From Drosophila persimilis (taxonomy: Eukaryota > Arthropoda > Insecta > Diptera > Drosophilidae), in contig NW_020825706.1 of NCBI RefSeq assembly GCF_003286085.1, positions 3,720,001-3,784,000 of the forward strand: a DNA stretch of 64,000 bases, in the 5' to 3' direction. A model generated the notes under the pieces. The model saw nothing but the letters and a program-made list of their open reading frames with translations, searched no databases and had not been told where the DNA came from. A program made the translations under genes and the position numbers. Shown one piece after another: positions 9,470 through 19,229 of this stretch; positions within the stretch are counted from its first letter, which is position 1; each line of letters begins with the position of its first letter.

Positions 9470-10762
9470 TATATAGAAATAATTGTAAATAATAAAAAGT
9501 TAAGAGGTATCGCGGACTCGGGATCGTCGATAAATATAATAAAAGAAAACTATACAGATTCCAAAGTCGATAGCGACAACCTTACCGTCCATACCATCAA
9601 AGGACCCGTCCGTCTGACTCAGAGCATTACACGTAATGCAACCAAAAACTGTCCAAAAAACAAAAATTTTATATTCATAATTTTTCTGAAAATTATGACA
9701 TACTCTTAGGCAGAGAATATTTGATGGCCAGCAAAGCCGTCATCGATTACCGAAATGGAACGGTAACGTTAGGAGAAAGGTCATACCCAATCATCCAAAG
9801 TGGAGAAGCAATTGCCGACGGCAAGACCGCACGCAAAGGTGATAAGTCATCTTCAAAGGAAGATATAACTACACCCAAGTGCCTTCACCCATCTCCTGAA
9901 GGAGAGCAATACTTCGCTTCCGCATTAGAGAATGGATTAAGGGAATGTAACCAGCTAAGGTTGGAACATTTAAATGACGAAGAAAAGGAGAAACTAAAGA
10001 AAGTTCTCTATGAATTTAAGGACGTGCAGTATAAAGAAGGTGACATTTTGACCTTCACTAGTACTATAAAGCACGAAATTAAAACCCATCACGAAGATCC
10101 TGTATATCGTCGACCATATAAGTATGCTCAAATACACGATCAGGAAGTGACCCAACAAATAAAAGATATGATTAGACAGGGAATCATTCGTAAGTCGAAT
10201 TCTCCCTATTGTGCACCCATTGCTATGATACCAAAGAAGATAGATGCTTCAGGAAAGCAGAAATATCGTATGGTAGTAGATTATAGAAGTCTAAACGAGG
10301 TGACAATCAAGGACAAATTTCCTACACCCAGAATGGACGAAATCCTAGATAAACTAGGTAGGTGCCAATATTTTACAACAATCGATTTAGCTAAGGGATT
10401 CCATCAAATACCCATGGAACCTAGCTCGATCCCAAAAACAGCTTTCTCCACGAAGCATGGTCATTACGACCACATTCCAAAGATGCATGAACAATCTGTT
10501 AGAAGATTTAATTTTCAAAGATTGCCTTGTGTATCTAGACGACATCATTATCTATTCCACATCATTGGAAGAACATTTGTTGTCTCTTAAAAGGGTCTTT
10601 GGAAAGTTGAGAGATGCAAACCTCAAACTTCAAATGGACAAGTGTGAATTCCTTAAGAAAGAAACGGAATTCCTAGGCCATGTAGTAACAACTAACGGCA
10701 TAGTTCCTAATCCAAAGAAAATATCCGCCATAATAAACTTCCCAATACCCAATACAACTACA
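9470..10762 (+). pseudogene. pol: Protease and first half of reverse transcriptase of copy A
   Basis: The protease motif ADSGSSINII lies near 9510-9540. A frameshift near 9650-9710 (shared with copy B) separates it from the next open frame, 9721-10590, which carries RT fingers and palm ([26 protein letters not shown]). At about 10455 a deletion removes the conserved PFGL segment and shifts the frame again. The next frame, 10457-10762, contains YLDD with the thumb and connection up to [10 protein letters not shown], where the DINE is inserted. Three independent lesions make this RT non-functional. Confidence 0.85.
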
Positions 10763-11874
10763 ACGAGGGGGAACGTTGTGAGTTGCTGCGGACACCGCAA
10801 CTCTACGGTTATACCCGATACTAAGTCAGTATGGCTCTCCTCCGGCAGACGCCGCTAATATTAAACGACACGACAAAGAGTGCGTGCGAGAGAGACAGAA
10901 AATCAGTCTGAGCGTGACGTCGGGCGCTGCGTAGCCACTTCAAATTGATTTGTTCCTTTTGGCTATAAAAATGATCTGATCTGATCCAGATTCAGCAACC
11001 TGATAGATATGGTCATTATCTATGATTCTGCGTTTTTAGTTTTCCCAAATCCGCAATATTGTGGATGCAACAGATTTTCGTGCTTTGTGGGGGCGGAAGG
11101 GGGTGGGGCGAAATTTTGAGATATACGTTTTATAGTGAGATCTAACAGGAGTACGGACACTAAATTTGGTTACTCTAGCCTTAATACTCTCTGAGATTTG
11201 TGAATATCCCCAGATTTGCATCCTTTGCGGGGGCGGAAGGGGGTGTGGCGAAATTTTGAAACAAACTCGTCTCGGTCCGATATATTAGGAGTGTGGATAC
11301 CAAATTTGGTTGCTCTAGCTTTTATAGTCTCTGAGATCTAGGCGCTAATGTTTTACTCTAAGCAAAGCCGCCTATGCTACGTGTGTGTTAGAGAGAGACA
11401 GGGCGAGAAAAAATGAAATTGTTTTCTTGATGCTGGCTATAATAATAATACGATCCAATTCAGATTCTGCAGTCTAAAAGATATGTTCATTCTCTACGAT
11501 TCTGCGTTTCTGGTTTTATCGTATTTTTAAAAATGTGGATGCCACAGATTTTCGCCCTTTGAGGGGGCGGAAGTGGGCGGGGCAAAGTTTTGAAATATTT
11601 TTGTAGTGACATATCACAGAAGTCTGGATCCAAAACATCGTTGCTCTAGCTCTTATAGTCTTTGAGCATTAGGCGCTGAAGGGGACGGACAGACGGACAG
11701 ACGGACGGACGGACAGACGGACAGACAGACATGGCTCAATCGACTCGGCTATTGATGCTGATCAAGAATATATATACTTTATGGGGTCGGAAACGATTCC
11801 TTCTGGACGTTACACACATCCACTTTTACCACAAATCTAATATACCCCAATACTCATTTTGAGTATCGGGTATA
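10763..11874 (+). mobile_element. DINE-1/mini-me-type element, copy 3, inside copy A RT
   Basis: Full-length copy of the same subfamily as copies 1 and 2, from ACGAGGGGG to GGGTATA, with a GGAC/AGAC microsatellite near 11680-11730. Leaving out exactly 10763-11874 keeps the RT reading frame and gives an A|A joint, without target duplication. Insertion between two identical A/T bases without duplication is the expected Helentron signature (T|T on the other strand). Confidence 0.85.
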
Positions 11875-13791
11875 AAAATAAAATCATTCAAGGGTTTGTG
11901 CGGATTTTATAGGAAATTCATTCCCAATTTTTCTAATATAGCAGAACCAATGACACTCAAATTAAAGAAACGAGCAGTCATAGACCCAACCGAGGAAAAA
12001 TACGTCGAGGCCTTCGAAAAGTTGAAAATACTTATCACCTCAGACCCCATCCTGGCATTCCCAGATTTCAACAAAATGTTCACGGTAACAACCGATGCAA
12101 GTAACATCGCATTAGGAGCAGTGTTGTCGCAAGACCACAAACCAATTTGCTATGCAAGTAGAACCTTAAACGAACATGAAATCAATTATTCAGCAATAGA
12201 AAAGGAATTACTAGCTATAGTTTGGGCAACTAAGTATTTCAGATCATACCTGTTTGGTAGAACGTTTGAGATATTAAGTGATCACAAACCCTTGATTTGG
12301 TTGAATAACCTCAAGGAACCAAATATGAAGCTACAACGATGGAAGATCAAATTAAATGAATTTGACTTCAAAATAAAATATTTACCAGGAAAGGAGAACC
12401 ATGTAGCCGATGCGCTATCAAGAGTAAAGATTAACGAAAACCTACTCGGGGAAACCATTAATAGTGATTGTGCAACGGTCCATAGCGCGCAAGAAGATAA
12501 TACAAATTATATTCCACTTACAGAGCGACCAATCAATTACTATAATAGGCAAATACAACTGATTAAAGGTAATGAGGATAAGGTAGAAACATCCCACTAT
12601 TTCCACAAGATACTGATAAAAATCACATATACTGAAATGACAGAGTCATTAGCGAAAGATATAATAAAGGAATATGTGTGTACCAAAAAGAGTGCACTAT
12701 ATTTCCATAACGAAGTAGACTTCCCACTGTTCCAAAAGGCATTCCTAGAGATAATCAGTCCAAATCACTTCACAAAACTGATTAAATCCAGTACCAAACT
12801 CATAGATATTCCAAACTACTCCGAATTCAAGGAACAAATATTGAAGAAGCATAAAGAGCTACTTCACCCAGGTATTGAAAAGACCACTAATTGGTTTAAA
12901 GGAAAATTCTACTACCCCGATTATCAAAAATTAATCCAAAATATTATCAATGAATGTCCTACGTGCAACGTTGCTAAAACAGAGCATCGTAACACCAATC
13001 TAACCTTCGAAATCACCCCTGAAATACAAAATATCAGAGAAAAGTATGTCATGGATTTTTATCTGGTAGGCAATCAACAATTCCTATCATGCATTGATGT
13101 ATATTCTAAATTCGCTACCCTTGTAGAAGTTAAGAGTCGCGACTGGTTAGAAACAAAGAGAGCCATCATGAAAGTCTTTAACGAAATGGGCAAGCCACAG
13201 GGAATTAAAGCCGACAAAGATTCAGCCTTTATGTGCGCAGCATTGCAAGCATGGTTGAATGCGGAAAATGTCAAAATAGAGATCACTTCCAGCAAAAATG
13301 GAGTAGCTGACGTAGAAAGATTTCATAAAACAGTAAATGAAAAATTAAGAATAATAGCTAGCGAGGATAACCCAGAAGATAGATTCACGAAGTTTGAATT
13401 AATTCTTTATACTTATAATCATAAAACCAAACATAATACCACAAATAGGACACCAGCTGATATATTCATTTATGCAGGCTCACCTGATTATGACACCCAA
13501 CTAAATAAAGTGAATAAAATCACTCAACTAAATAAAAACCGCATAGAGTATGAAGTAGATACCCGCTATAAACTATCACCTCTAGTTAAGTCTAAGGTAA
13601 CAAACCCTTTCAAAAGGACGGGTGAAATTAGACAGGTAGACGAAAAACATTATGAAGAAAAGAATAGGGGTAGGAAAATAACTCACTATAAAACAAAATT
13701 CAAAAGAAAGAAGAAATCTAATACAAGTAAATACGATAATTGCAGAGTACCCGAACAGAGTACTGGGAATCCGGAGCTACAACATAATTAA
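11875..13791 (+). CDS. pol: RT connection, RNase H and integrase of copy A (open frame)
   Basis: The frame, open for over 630 codons, runs in phase from the RT upstream of the DINE. It has the connection motif (GLCGFYRKFIPNFS), RNase H with TTDASNIALGA, IEKELLAIVW, ILSDHKPL and HVADALSR, then integrase with a zinc finger (HPGIEKTT ... CPTCNV) and the catalytic D, D and E in VMDFYLV, KADKDSAF and VADVERFHK. A basic C-terminal tail (RGRKITHYKTKFKRKKK) ends at 13791. All catalytic residues of both enzymes are present, so this part has decayed least. It has no ATG of its own and would be made only as part of a gag-pol polyprotein that the upstream lesions prevent. Confidence 0.85.
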   Translation, partial: KIKSFKGLCGFYRKFIPNFSNIAEPMTLKLKKRAVIDPTEEKYVEAFEKLKILITSDPILAFPDFNKMFTVTTDASNIALGAVLSQDHKPICYASRTLNEHEINYSAIEKELLAIVWATKYFRSYLFGRTFEILSDHKPLIWLNNLKEPNMKLQRWKIKLNEFDFKIKYLPGKENHVADALSRVKINENLLGETINSDCATVHSAQEDNTNYIPLTERPINYYNRQIQLIKGNEDKVETSHYFHKILIKITYTEMTESLAKDIIKEYVCTKKSALYFHNEVDFPLFQKAFLEIISPNHFTKLIKSSTKLIDIPNYSEFKEQILKKHKELLHPGIEKTTNWFKGKFYYPDYQKLIQNIINECPTCNVAKTEHRNTNLTFEITPEIQNIREKYVMDFYLVGNQQFLSCIDVYSKFATLVEVKSRDWLETKRAIMKVFNEMGKPQGIKADKDSAFMCAALQAWLNAENVKIEITSSKNGVADVERFHKTVNEKLRIIASEDNPEDRFTKFELILYTYNHKTKHNTTNRTPADIFIYAGSPDYDTQLNKVNKITQLNKNRIEYEVDTRYKLSPLVKSKVTNPFKRTGEIRQVDEKHYEEKNRGRKITHYKTKFKRKKKSNTSKYDNCRVPEQSTGNPELQHN

Positions 13792-13807
13792 GATTATAAT
13801 CTTACTA

Positions 13808-15175
13808 ATGTTCACCGTCCTACAAGCTACCGGACAGAATATAGAGATAGATCCCATCAACTCAAGGAATGGATATCTCATATTCAAAACGAATACTATT
13901 AACATACCCATTAATTATGAATACCATTATATAATAATTAATATAACAAGAACAGATGAAACATATCAGAGTTTACTAGAACAGGCAACCCAATTTGATA
14001 ACGAAATCCAAGTTCAATATTTAGTCGAGAAATTGCAACGCGAATTCAACGGCATAAAAATAGCCAAAAGAAACAGAAGAGGCCTTATAAATGCAGTAGG
14101 CACAATATATAAATATCTATTTGGAACGTTAGATCAAGATGATAAGGTCGAATTAGAAGGGAAATTAGACAATCTGGCTAGCCACAGTGTTCAAGTTAAC
14201 GAATTAAACTTAATAATTCAAGCAGTAAATTCCGGCATAGAAGTTGTCAATAAGTTAAACAAAGATAATGACAGAAATAAACAACTAGAAATATTAATAT
14301 TTAACCTTCAACATTTTACTGAGTACATAGAGGATATTGAATTAGGCATGCAGCTAACAAGATTAGGTATCTTTAATCCGAAATTATTGAGGCAGGATTA
14401 CCTGAAACACATCGATTCCGAGAAATTATTAAACATTAAAACATCTACCTGGTTGAAATCAGACACTAACGAAATACTAATAATTTCCAACATCCCTCGA
14501 GAGATCAGAAATATTCCTATACTTAAAATTGTTCCATATCCAGATGAAGATAATAACATCCTCACTGACCTAACGCAAAACAATTATTACATTCTAGAAA
14601 ACGAGGTATATGAAAAAGAATCAAAACGAAAAATAAATGACGAATGTATTTCAGGAATAGTCAAACAAGTAGAAACAAAATGTCCACACACTAAGGCACA
14701 CCAAAACTTTCAAATAAATTTCATAGAACCCAATATATTGTTAACTTGGAAACTACCTAAAACCTTATTAAACCAAGATTGCCTAAACCAAGAAATAAAA
14801 GTAGAAGGTAACGCATTAATAAAAATACATAATTGCAGCGTACAATTAAACGAATTCTTAATATTTAACTCAATACCAGAATTTGCACAGAGCATATACA
14901 TCAACAATAACGTAACAAAAATTAAACCACTGTCTTATTTGCAAACCAAAGAAATTGTAATAGAAAGTACGCAATTAAATAATGTATTACATGTAAGCTT
15001 AATACTACTATTTGTCATAATCATAATAGGATTAAGCTACAAATTGTTTAGTCTAAGTAAAAGCAATAAGCCTAAAACCAACCCGCACATAGAAACATCC
15101 TTAGACGAAGACGAAGAATCCCCAGCAGGCACAGTTTTAGACGCACCTGAACTATATCCAAGGATAATCGCCTGA
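13808..15175 (+). CDS. env: Envelope (baculovirus F-like) of copy A
   Basis: A 455-codon open frame encodes the errantivirus envelope protein. A furin-like RNRR site near residue 95 is followed by a hydrophobic fusion-peptide-like stretch (GLINAVGTIYKYLFG), a long helical region (NLASHSVQVNELNL), conserved cysteines in the C-terminal half, a transmembrane segment near residues 393-415 (LILLFVIIIIGLSYKLF) and an acidic cytoplasmic tail. In copy B the gene starts 24 bp further upstream with a hydrophobic leader (MIKIIILL); here that ATG is ATA, so the first ATG is 13808 and the signal peptide is probably lost. Env of this group is normally expressed from a spliced RNA. The frame is otherwise uninterrupted. 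No function is claimed for this copy. Confidence 0.85.
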   Translation: MFTVLQATGQNIEIDPINSRNGYLIFKTNTINIPINYEYHYIIINITRTDETYQSLLEQATQFDNEIQVQYLVEKLQREFNGIKIAKRNRRGLINAVGTIYKYLFGTLDQDDKVELEGKLDNLASHSVQVNELNLIIQAVNSGIEVVNKLNKDNDRNKQLEILIFNLQHFTEYIEDIELGMQLTRLGIFNPKLLRQDYLKHIDSEKLLNIKTSTWLKSDTNEILIISNIPREIRNIPILKIVPYPDEDNNILTDLTQNNYYILENEVYEKESKRKINDECISGIVKQVETKCPHTKAHQNFQINFIEPNILLTWKLPKTLLNQDCLNQEIKVEGNALIKIHNCSVQLNEFLIFNSIPEFAQSIYINNNVTKIKPLSYLQTKEIVIESTQLNNVLHVSLILLFVIIIIGLSYKLFSLSKSNKPKTNPHIETSLDEDEESPAGTVLDAPELYPRIIA

Positions 15176-15194
15176 GGACAGGCTTAAATCTAAC

Positions 15195-15302
15195 AAAGGG
15201 GGAGTGACATATCTATAGTCCATGCTCCGCATACCCTTGTCTATGTCTATTACCCTTCACCCACAATACTATAAACAATCCGACACTACTATAAACAATC
15301 CG
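15195..15302 (+). repeat. Polypurine tract and truncated 3' LTR of copy A
   Basis: AAAGGGGG at 15195-15202 primes plus-strand synthesis. It is followed by the LTR start AGTGACATATC at 15203, identical to the 5' LTR start and carrying the same internal 20-bp duplication. After about 100 bp (…aaacaatcc) the sequence switches to a DINE fragment, so the 3' LTR promoter, poly(A) signal and target duplication are gone. Confidence 0.8.
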
Positions 15303-15411
15303 GCTATTGATGCTGATCAAGAAGATATGTATATACTTTATGGGGTCGGAAACGATTCCTTTTGTACGTTACACACGTCCACTTTTACCAAAAATCTAAT
15401 ATACCCCAATA
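15301..15411 (+). mobile_element. DINE-1/mini-me 3'-end scrap
   Basis: About 110 bp match the segment of full DINE copies between the microsatellite and the 3' palindrome (ggctattgatgctgatcaag ... tggggtcggaaacgattcc ... aatataccccaatac). Both ends are cut: left by the retrovirus LTR, right by the minus-strand BEL LTR. Confidence 0.7.
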
Positions 15412-15530
15412 CATAGGTGTGTGAGTGTATGCACTGAGAGCGTACATAGGATGAGCGCGATAACAGAAAACTTAGGAGAGACGTGACTTAAGAGCTATTA
15501 ACGGCTGCTGCTCCGAACATACTCCCCCCG
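15412..15530 (-). repeat. Polypurine tract and partial 3' LTR of the minus-strand BEL
   Basis: On the minus strand cggggggagta is followed by TGTTCGGAGCAGCAGCCG at 15519. TGTTCGGAGCAG is also the LTR start of element H (19230), so the two are related BEL families. The LTR is cut at about 15412. Confidence 0.65.
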
Positions 15531-16605
15531 TTGAAAGACCAGGGCTTTTAACATGATCCTCAACAGGAAGGACGCACAGATTGTTGACGGCTCGACGAGT
15601 GGTTCCAGAGGGGGTTTGCAGGATGGCAACTCTTACAGCGCCATCAGCTCCAGCGATAACTTCGACCAATTAAAAAATGTCCGGGTGTAAGGACGCCAAG
15701 ATCTTCAGTGTTTTCTGAAATCGAGATAAGAGGACGAGAATTCATTACAGCCTGGATTTGGCAAACCAATGACCGCAGCTCGCCGATTCCAAAAAGTGAC
15801 GATCCCAAGGCGCGATAGAAATGCTGCTTGGCCGTTTTCACTGCTGCCTACCACAAGCTGCCGAAATGCGGCGAGCGAGGCGGTATGAATTTCCAGTCGC
15901 AGCCGTTGTTGATGCAATGATTATGAACTTCAGCACGATGCTTCTCGCTCATAAATAGCCACCGAAGGTCCTCTAACTCGTTCCTTGCGCCCACAAAATT
16001 GGTGGCATTATCCGACCAAATGCATCGGGGTATGCAGCAGTGGTTAGGTCCTTCACCAATTCCAACCAGACGGCCTTTGTTGAAAAACAGTTGAACACGC
16101 AGATGTTCGATGTCATCGGTGCTCGACTGCGCCTATCTGGCTTATAGTAGAAGGGATCGCAATAGTGAATTCCAGTGACGCTGAATGCGGGCGAATCCTG
16201 TACTCGATCCTTCGGTAGGTTAGCCATGATGTGTTCCACAAGATAAGGTCTGGACCGGCAAAAGATGATGCATTTTCGCAAGGCGCGAGCCACAGTTTTA
16301 ATGCCGCCGATGGGCCAAAACTGTAAGCGAATCGCTCCAAGTAGCGACTGCGGACCAGCATGGTGATGATTTCTATGAAAGTGCGTAGTAATGGCGAACG
16401 TCAATGGATGATCTTTGGGCAAAATGATTGGGCGGCGTGCCTCGAAGCCGAGAGTTGAGTGCCGCAGGCAGACACCAACACGATTTAGACCAAAGTCATC
16501 TATGAACGGCGAGAGCGAGATGATTCTGCTGGAAGCCTCAACGTATTTCCCTTTCCGCAGAGCAAGGTACTCAGGATACAGGTGGGCTCGTTTAACGTTG
16601 AACAT
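15531..16605 (-). pseudogene. pol: BEL/Pao integrase with mutated catalytic residues
   Basis: Overlapping minus-strand frames encode the RNase H-integrase linker (INDFGLNRVG-like region near 16500), the zinc finger (HFHRNHHHAGPQSLL ... CIIFC), the core and the C-terminal BEL domain (VEVIAGADGAVRVAIL). The first catalytic segment, usually GVDYCGP, reads GIHYCDP, so the Asp is His. The second (SDNATNFVGA, near 16015) is kept. The third, usually FGGLWEAA, reads FGSLW followed by a TAG at 15850-15848 in place of Glu. Several frameshifts separate the pieces. Two of three catalytic residues are lost, so the enzyme is inactive. Confidence 0.8.
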
Positions 16606-16659
16606 AACAAATGCGATCCTTTGCGAAGGACCTCAGATGAGAGATCCGGTGACTTCGTC

Positions 16660-17385
16660 CTACCGAGGAACTTCTGAACGTAACCAAAAATGCGCATCAT
16701 GACTACAAATGAGTTGATGTGCTTAAACGAAAGCGAGATATCGGCACGCTCAGACGAAAGCAATACCCTATGTTGAATTTCTGGAAGATTGACTTCTGGC
16801 GAGTACCGTTCAGGCCAGCCTGAGGCGCGGCCCCCTTTGACAGAATGTCAGCTGGGTTCATTTCAGTTGGCACATAGGGCCAATCCATGCCCCTGGTGAG
16901 TTGTTATATGAGTTGTAGTTGTAGGTTGTAGTTGTAGGTGAGTTGTTATATACGAGATCTTGTTAGAGACAAAAACGTTTAATTTGGATGGTTCCACTCG
17001 TAGCCAAGATAGGACCACAGCTGAATCAGACCAACAAATGATTGGGCAGTCGAAGTTGTCCATTTGCCTGATTTCGCGAAGTAAATTGGCCAATAAGAAC
17101 GCTGCGCATAGTTCAAGCTTAGGCACTGTGAGTGTTGTCAGTGGGGCAACCCTAGCAAATGAACCTCAGCGGCGGTATCCATAAACGAACGAGCATAGGT
17201 ACAAGCCCCATAGGCCTGGATGCTGGCATCACAGAAGCAATGCAATTCAAATCGGCTCTTAGGCTGAAGTATGTAGCGAGGAAATGTAGCGTGACCCACA
17301 GTAGCGAAATCCTTGCAAAATTCATTCCAGGCCGATTCCAAAGGCTGAGGGAGACTTTCATCCCAAATCAAATAATTGAATTTTA
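16660..17385 (-). pseudogene. pol: BEL/Pao RNase H domain
   Basis: Minus-strand pieces at about 17385-17140, 17126-16863 and 16888-16703 carry WDESLPQPLESAW, the first acidic motif in HCFCDASIQAYGA, LPKLELCAAFLL, ICWSDSAVVLSWL and the end motif EMNPADILSKGA. Two frameshifts separate them. Near 16895-16950 a short run of repeated gagttg/tagttgtag units is inserted between the last two pieces, apparently replication-slippage sequence. RNase H would remove the RNA strand during reverse transcription. Confidence 0.8.
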
Positions 17386-18400
17386 GAGATGTATTCAGAC
17401 AATCTCTGTTATGAATTAATTCACAAAATATTTGTGAAAGCCGTCCCACTCTTTTTCTTCGTCCGAGAATGTGGGTACCTCTAGTTTCGGAAGATCAGGA
17501 AAATCGATATGTTATTTTTTTATCGTTGCCCCTTTAGTATCCATGCTGTTTCCCTTAGCTACGGTTTGCATCCTGACTTCTAGGTTGCTTAACATGCTTT
17601 GAATATCGAAGTCCAACTCGCCGATCTGCTCGTTGAAGCTGTCGTTTGTTTCATAGATATGATGAAATTCCTCAATTTTTGAGCTCAGTCTTTTACTGAG
17701 GAACTCAATTTTCTCCTTTCTCATTCTACACTCTCCCGTTTTAGCCTGATCAAACCTCTGCATGGATATGCTCTAAATATGTCTTCAGGTTTTCCACTAT
17801 TCTGTCGATTCCTCAGATACTTTTTCTATGCTTTTGTCAATTTTGCGCTCTATGTCATCCTTCAAAGTTCCAGTCTCCACTGATTGTAACTTCCCTTTCG
17901 TTAGGGTTTCATTACTCTACATACTTTTTATGTATGTCCTCTATATTTTTAATCATTTTTTCGTACTGCTGTATCTTATAGTAGTCATGATCGACTACTC
18001 CATATGCTAACAGTGTAGAATTATTGCCTGTAACTTTGTTTTCAAGGTATCCTAACCTTTGGATTACATCGCTGGTCAAATGACAAGCTTCAATCTTTTG
18101 AATCTGCCTTGCTATCGCGGCTTGAGACTCTAATAGCTTAAATATTTGTTGTACTTAATTAGACTTAAAAACAATTTGAGATATGAGACTTAGCTGATGA
18201 ATTCTGCTTCTGTTGTTTTTGTTACTGCTGCCGCTGAAGTCGCTGTTGCTGATACTGCTTACGTCGCTGCAGCTATTGTCACTGCTGCTGATGTCGATGC
18301 TGCTGAAGTCGCTGTCACTAATGGTCTTTCTGTGGCTGCAGTTATTGTCGCTGCTGCTGGGGTCGCTGCACTTATTGTTGCTGGCACAGTGGGCACACAC
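17386..18400 (-). pseudogene. gag: BEL/Pao gag N-terminal half with coiled-coil and Q/S-rich tract
   Basis: Minus-strand reading gives, from right to left, a low-complexity CAG/CAA-type tract (about 18390-18195, imperfect gctgctgnngtcgctg on the plus strand), helical segments (QQIFKLLESQAAIARQIQK near 18150; the frame 17763-17512 with KEKIEFLSKRLSSKIEEFH), and the typical BEL gag core start DLPKLEVPTFSDEEKEWDG near 17495-17450. The core continues to FNYLI and then jumps to RNase H sequence. Frameshifts break it repeatedly. Identification as BEL gag rests on the LPKLE-PTF motif and on the following RNase H. Confidence 0.55.
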
Positions 18401-18884
18401 AAACCAATTTACTTATTTATTTTTTCATAGTCACAGTTATTTGCCGCCTTTTTTTGTTTTTTTTTTTTTTCAATTGCTAGGTCTTAAGAACTTTCGATGT
18501 TTCGCGGTATTATTTTTTTCTTTCGATGTTCCGGGCCACCGTCCCGAAAAATTTTATTTTTTTTTTCAGTTACAATAGATATAATTATTTTGTTATCTAT
18601 TAAAATAAAGCTTGTCCAGCTCGTATTTTCCCAAAATATTAATTTTGAATATCCAAAATAATTAATTTATACCCAGTTATACCCAGTTATCTATTAAAAA
18701 TACAGCCTTTTTAGGTCGTATTGAAACTTACGTTTCATTAATCTATTTTATACTCTGTTCCTTCCTATAGGAGGGAAATCCGAATTTTTTATTTTGCTAC
18801 CCTTAGCTGTCAGTGAACTAGACACTTGTTCAGTCTCAAAGGAGCTGGTTTAACTCCGTGCTCTTACCACAGGGGGGAAACAAA
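18401..18884 (-). other. Leader of the minus-strand BEL, no gene seen
   Basis: T-rich plus strand with runs such as tttttttttttt, AT-rich segments and a repeated tatacccagtta. No open frame with recognisable content. Its position between the gag remnant and the primer site fits an untranslated leader. Confidence 0.4.
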
Positions 18885-19224
18885 GGAGAGTCTCGAAGGA
18901 CCAAAATGTTAAGAACTTAAAAGAAAAGTCTAGTTGTGTTGTAAATTCAAACTAAATATTATTCTTAAAATCAGAGCCTTATATGTGATTTGACAATGAG
19001 GTAGCAGGTACAATTTTGTAGTCAATAATTAACGTTAGACCTACGCAGAAGATACATTTTACTGAGGGTGTCTATTTGAGTGCATGCTTACATTGGTTTT
19101 ATTTTATTACCGCATTTGTTAAGTATTTTCTTCACTCGTGTTTTGTTTTCTTATTAATGGGTTACAGATCACTGTTTACACCCGTACAGTCATAGCTTGT
19201 CTTCTTTTTGTGACTTCTGTAAAG
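18885..19224 (-). repeat. Primer site and partial 5' LTR of the minus-strand BEL
   Basis: The minus strand reads ...AACA, then TT, then TGGTCCTTCGAGACTCTCC, a primer site of the TGGTCCTTCGA type common in BEL and gypsy elements. The LTR side (18908-19224 on the plus strand) is AT-rich with no coding. It is interrupted by element H, whose ATCGG target duplication lies at 19225-19229. The continuation after H (30505 on) could not be matched confidently. Confidence 0.5.
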
Positions 19225-19229
19225 ATCGG

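Larger units (their letters stand above)
7720..15302 (+). mobile_element. 17.6/297/tom-like endogenous retrovirus, copy A
   Basis: Order: 5' LTR, TGGCGCAG-type primer site, gag without zinc knuckle, protease, RT (split by a DINE), RNase H, integrase, env, polypurine tract, truncated 3' LTR. This is the standard layout of the env-bearing insect errantiviruses of the 17.6/297 group. The copy is dead: gag has a deletion, protease-RT a frameshift, the RT palm a deletion plus a DINE insertion, and the 3' LTR is cut after about 100 bp. The integrase region and env remain open. A second copy (B) lies at 37789-51095. Confidence 0.85.
15412..19224 (-). mobile_element. Decayed BEL/Pao retrotransposon, minus strand
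   Basis: Reading leftward: LTR end and primer site at about 18908-18885, leader, gag N-terminal half (18400-17386), an internal deletion that joins gag directly to the RNase H region (near 17385), integrase, polypurine tract (15530-15520) and the start of the 3' LTR (15519-15412). Gag co-linearity across the joint suggests one element that lost the rest of gag, protease and RT. The two LTR pieces show different parts, so I cannot confirm by alignment that they belong together. Element H is inserted at its right edge. Confidence 0.6.

Noticed and set aside
15222..15416. 64-codon frame MLRIPLSMSITLHPQYYK, repeated at 7739
   Set aside because: It starts in the retrovirus LTR and, in the second place, ends in DINE sequence. 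The same peptide start recurs only because the LTR recurs.
18197..18578. Plus-strand Ala/Val- or Leu-rich open frames as a gene
   Set aside because: They read across an imperfect CAG/CTG-type low-complexity tract. The minus strand fits a Q/S-rich retrotransposon gag segment, and flanking sequence is a BEL leader.
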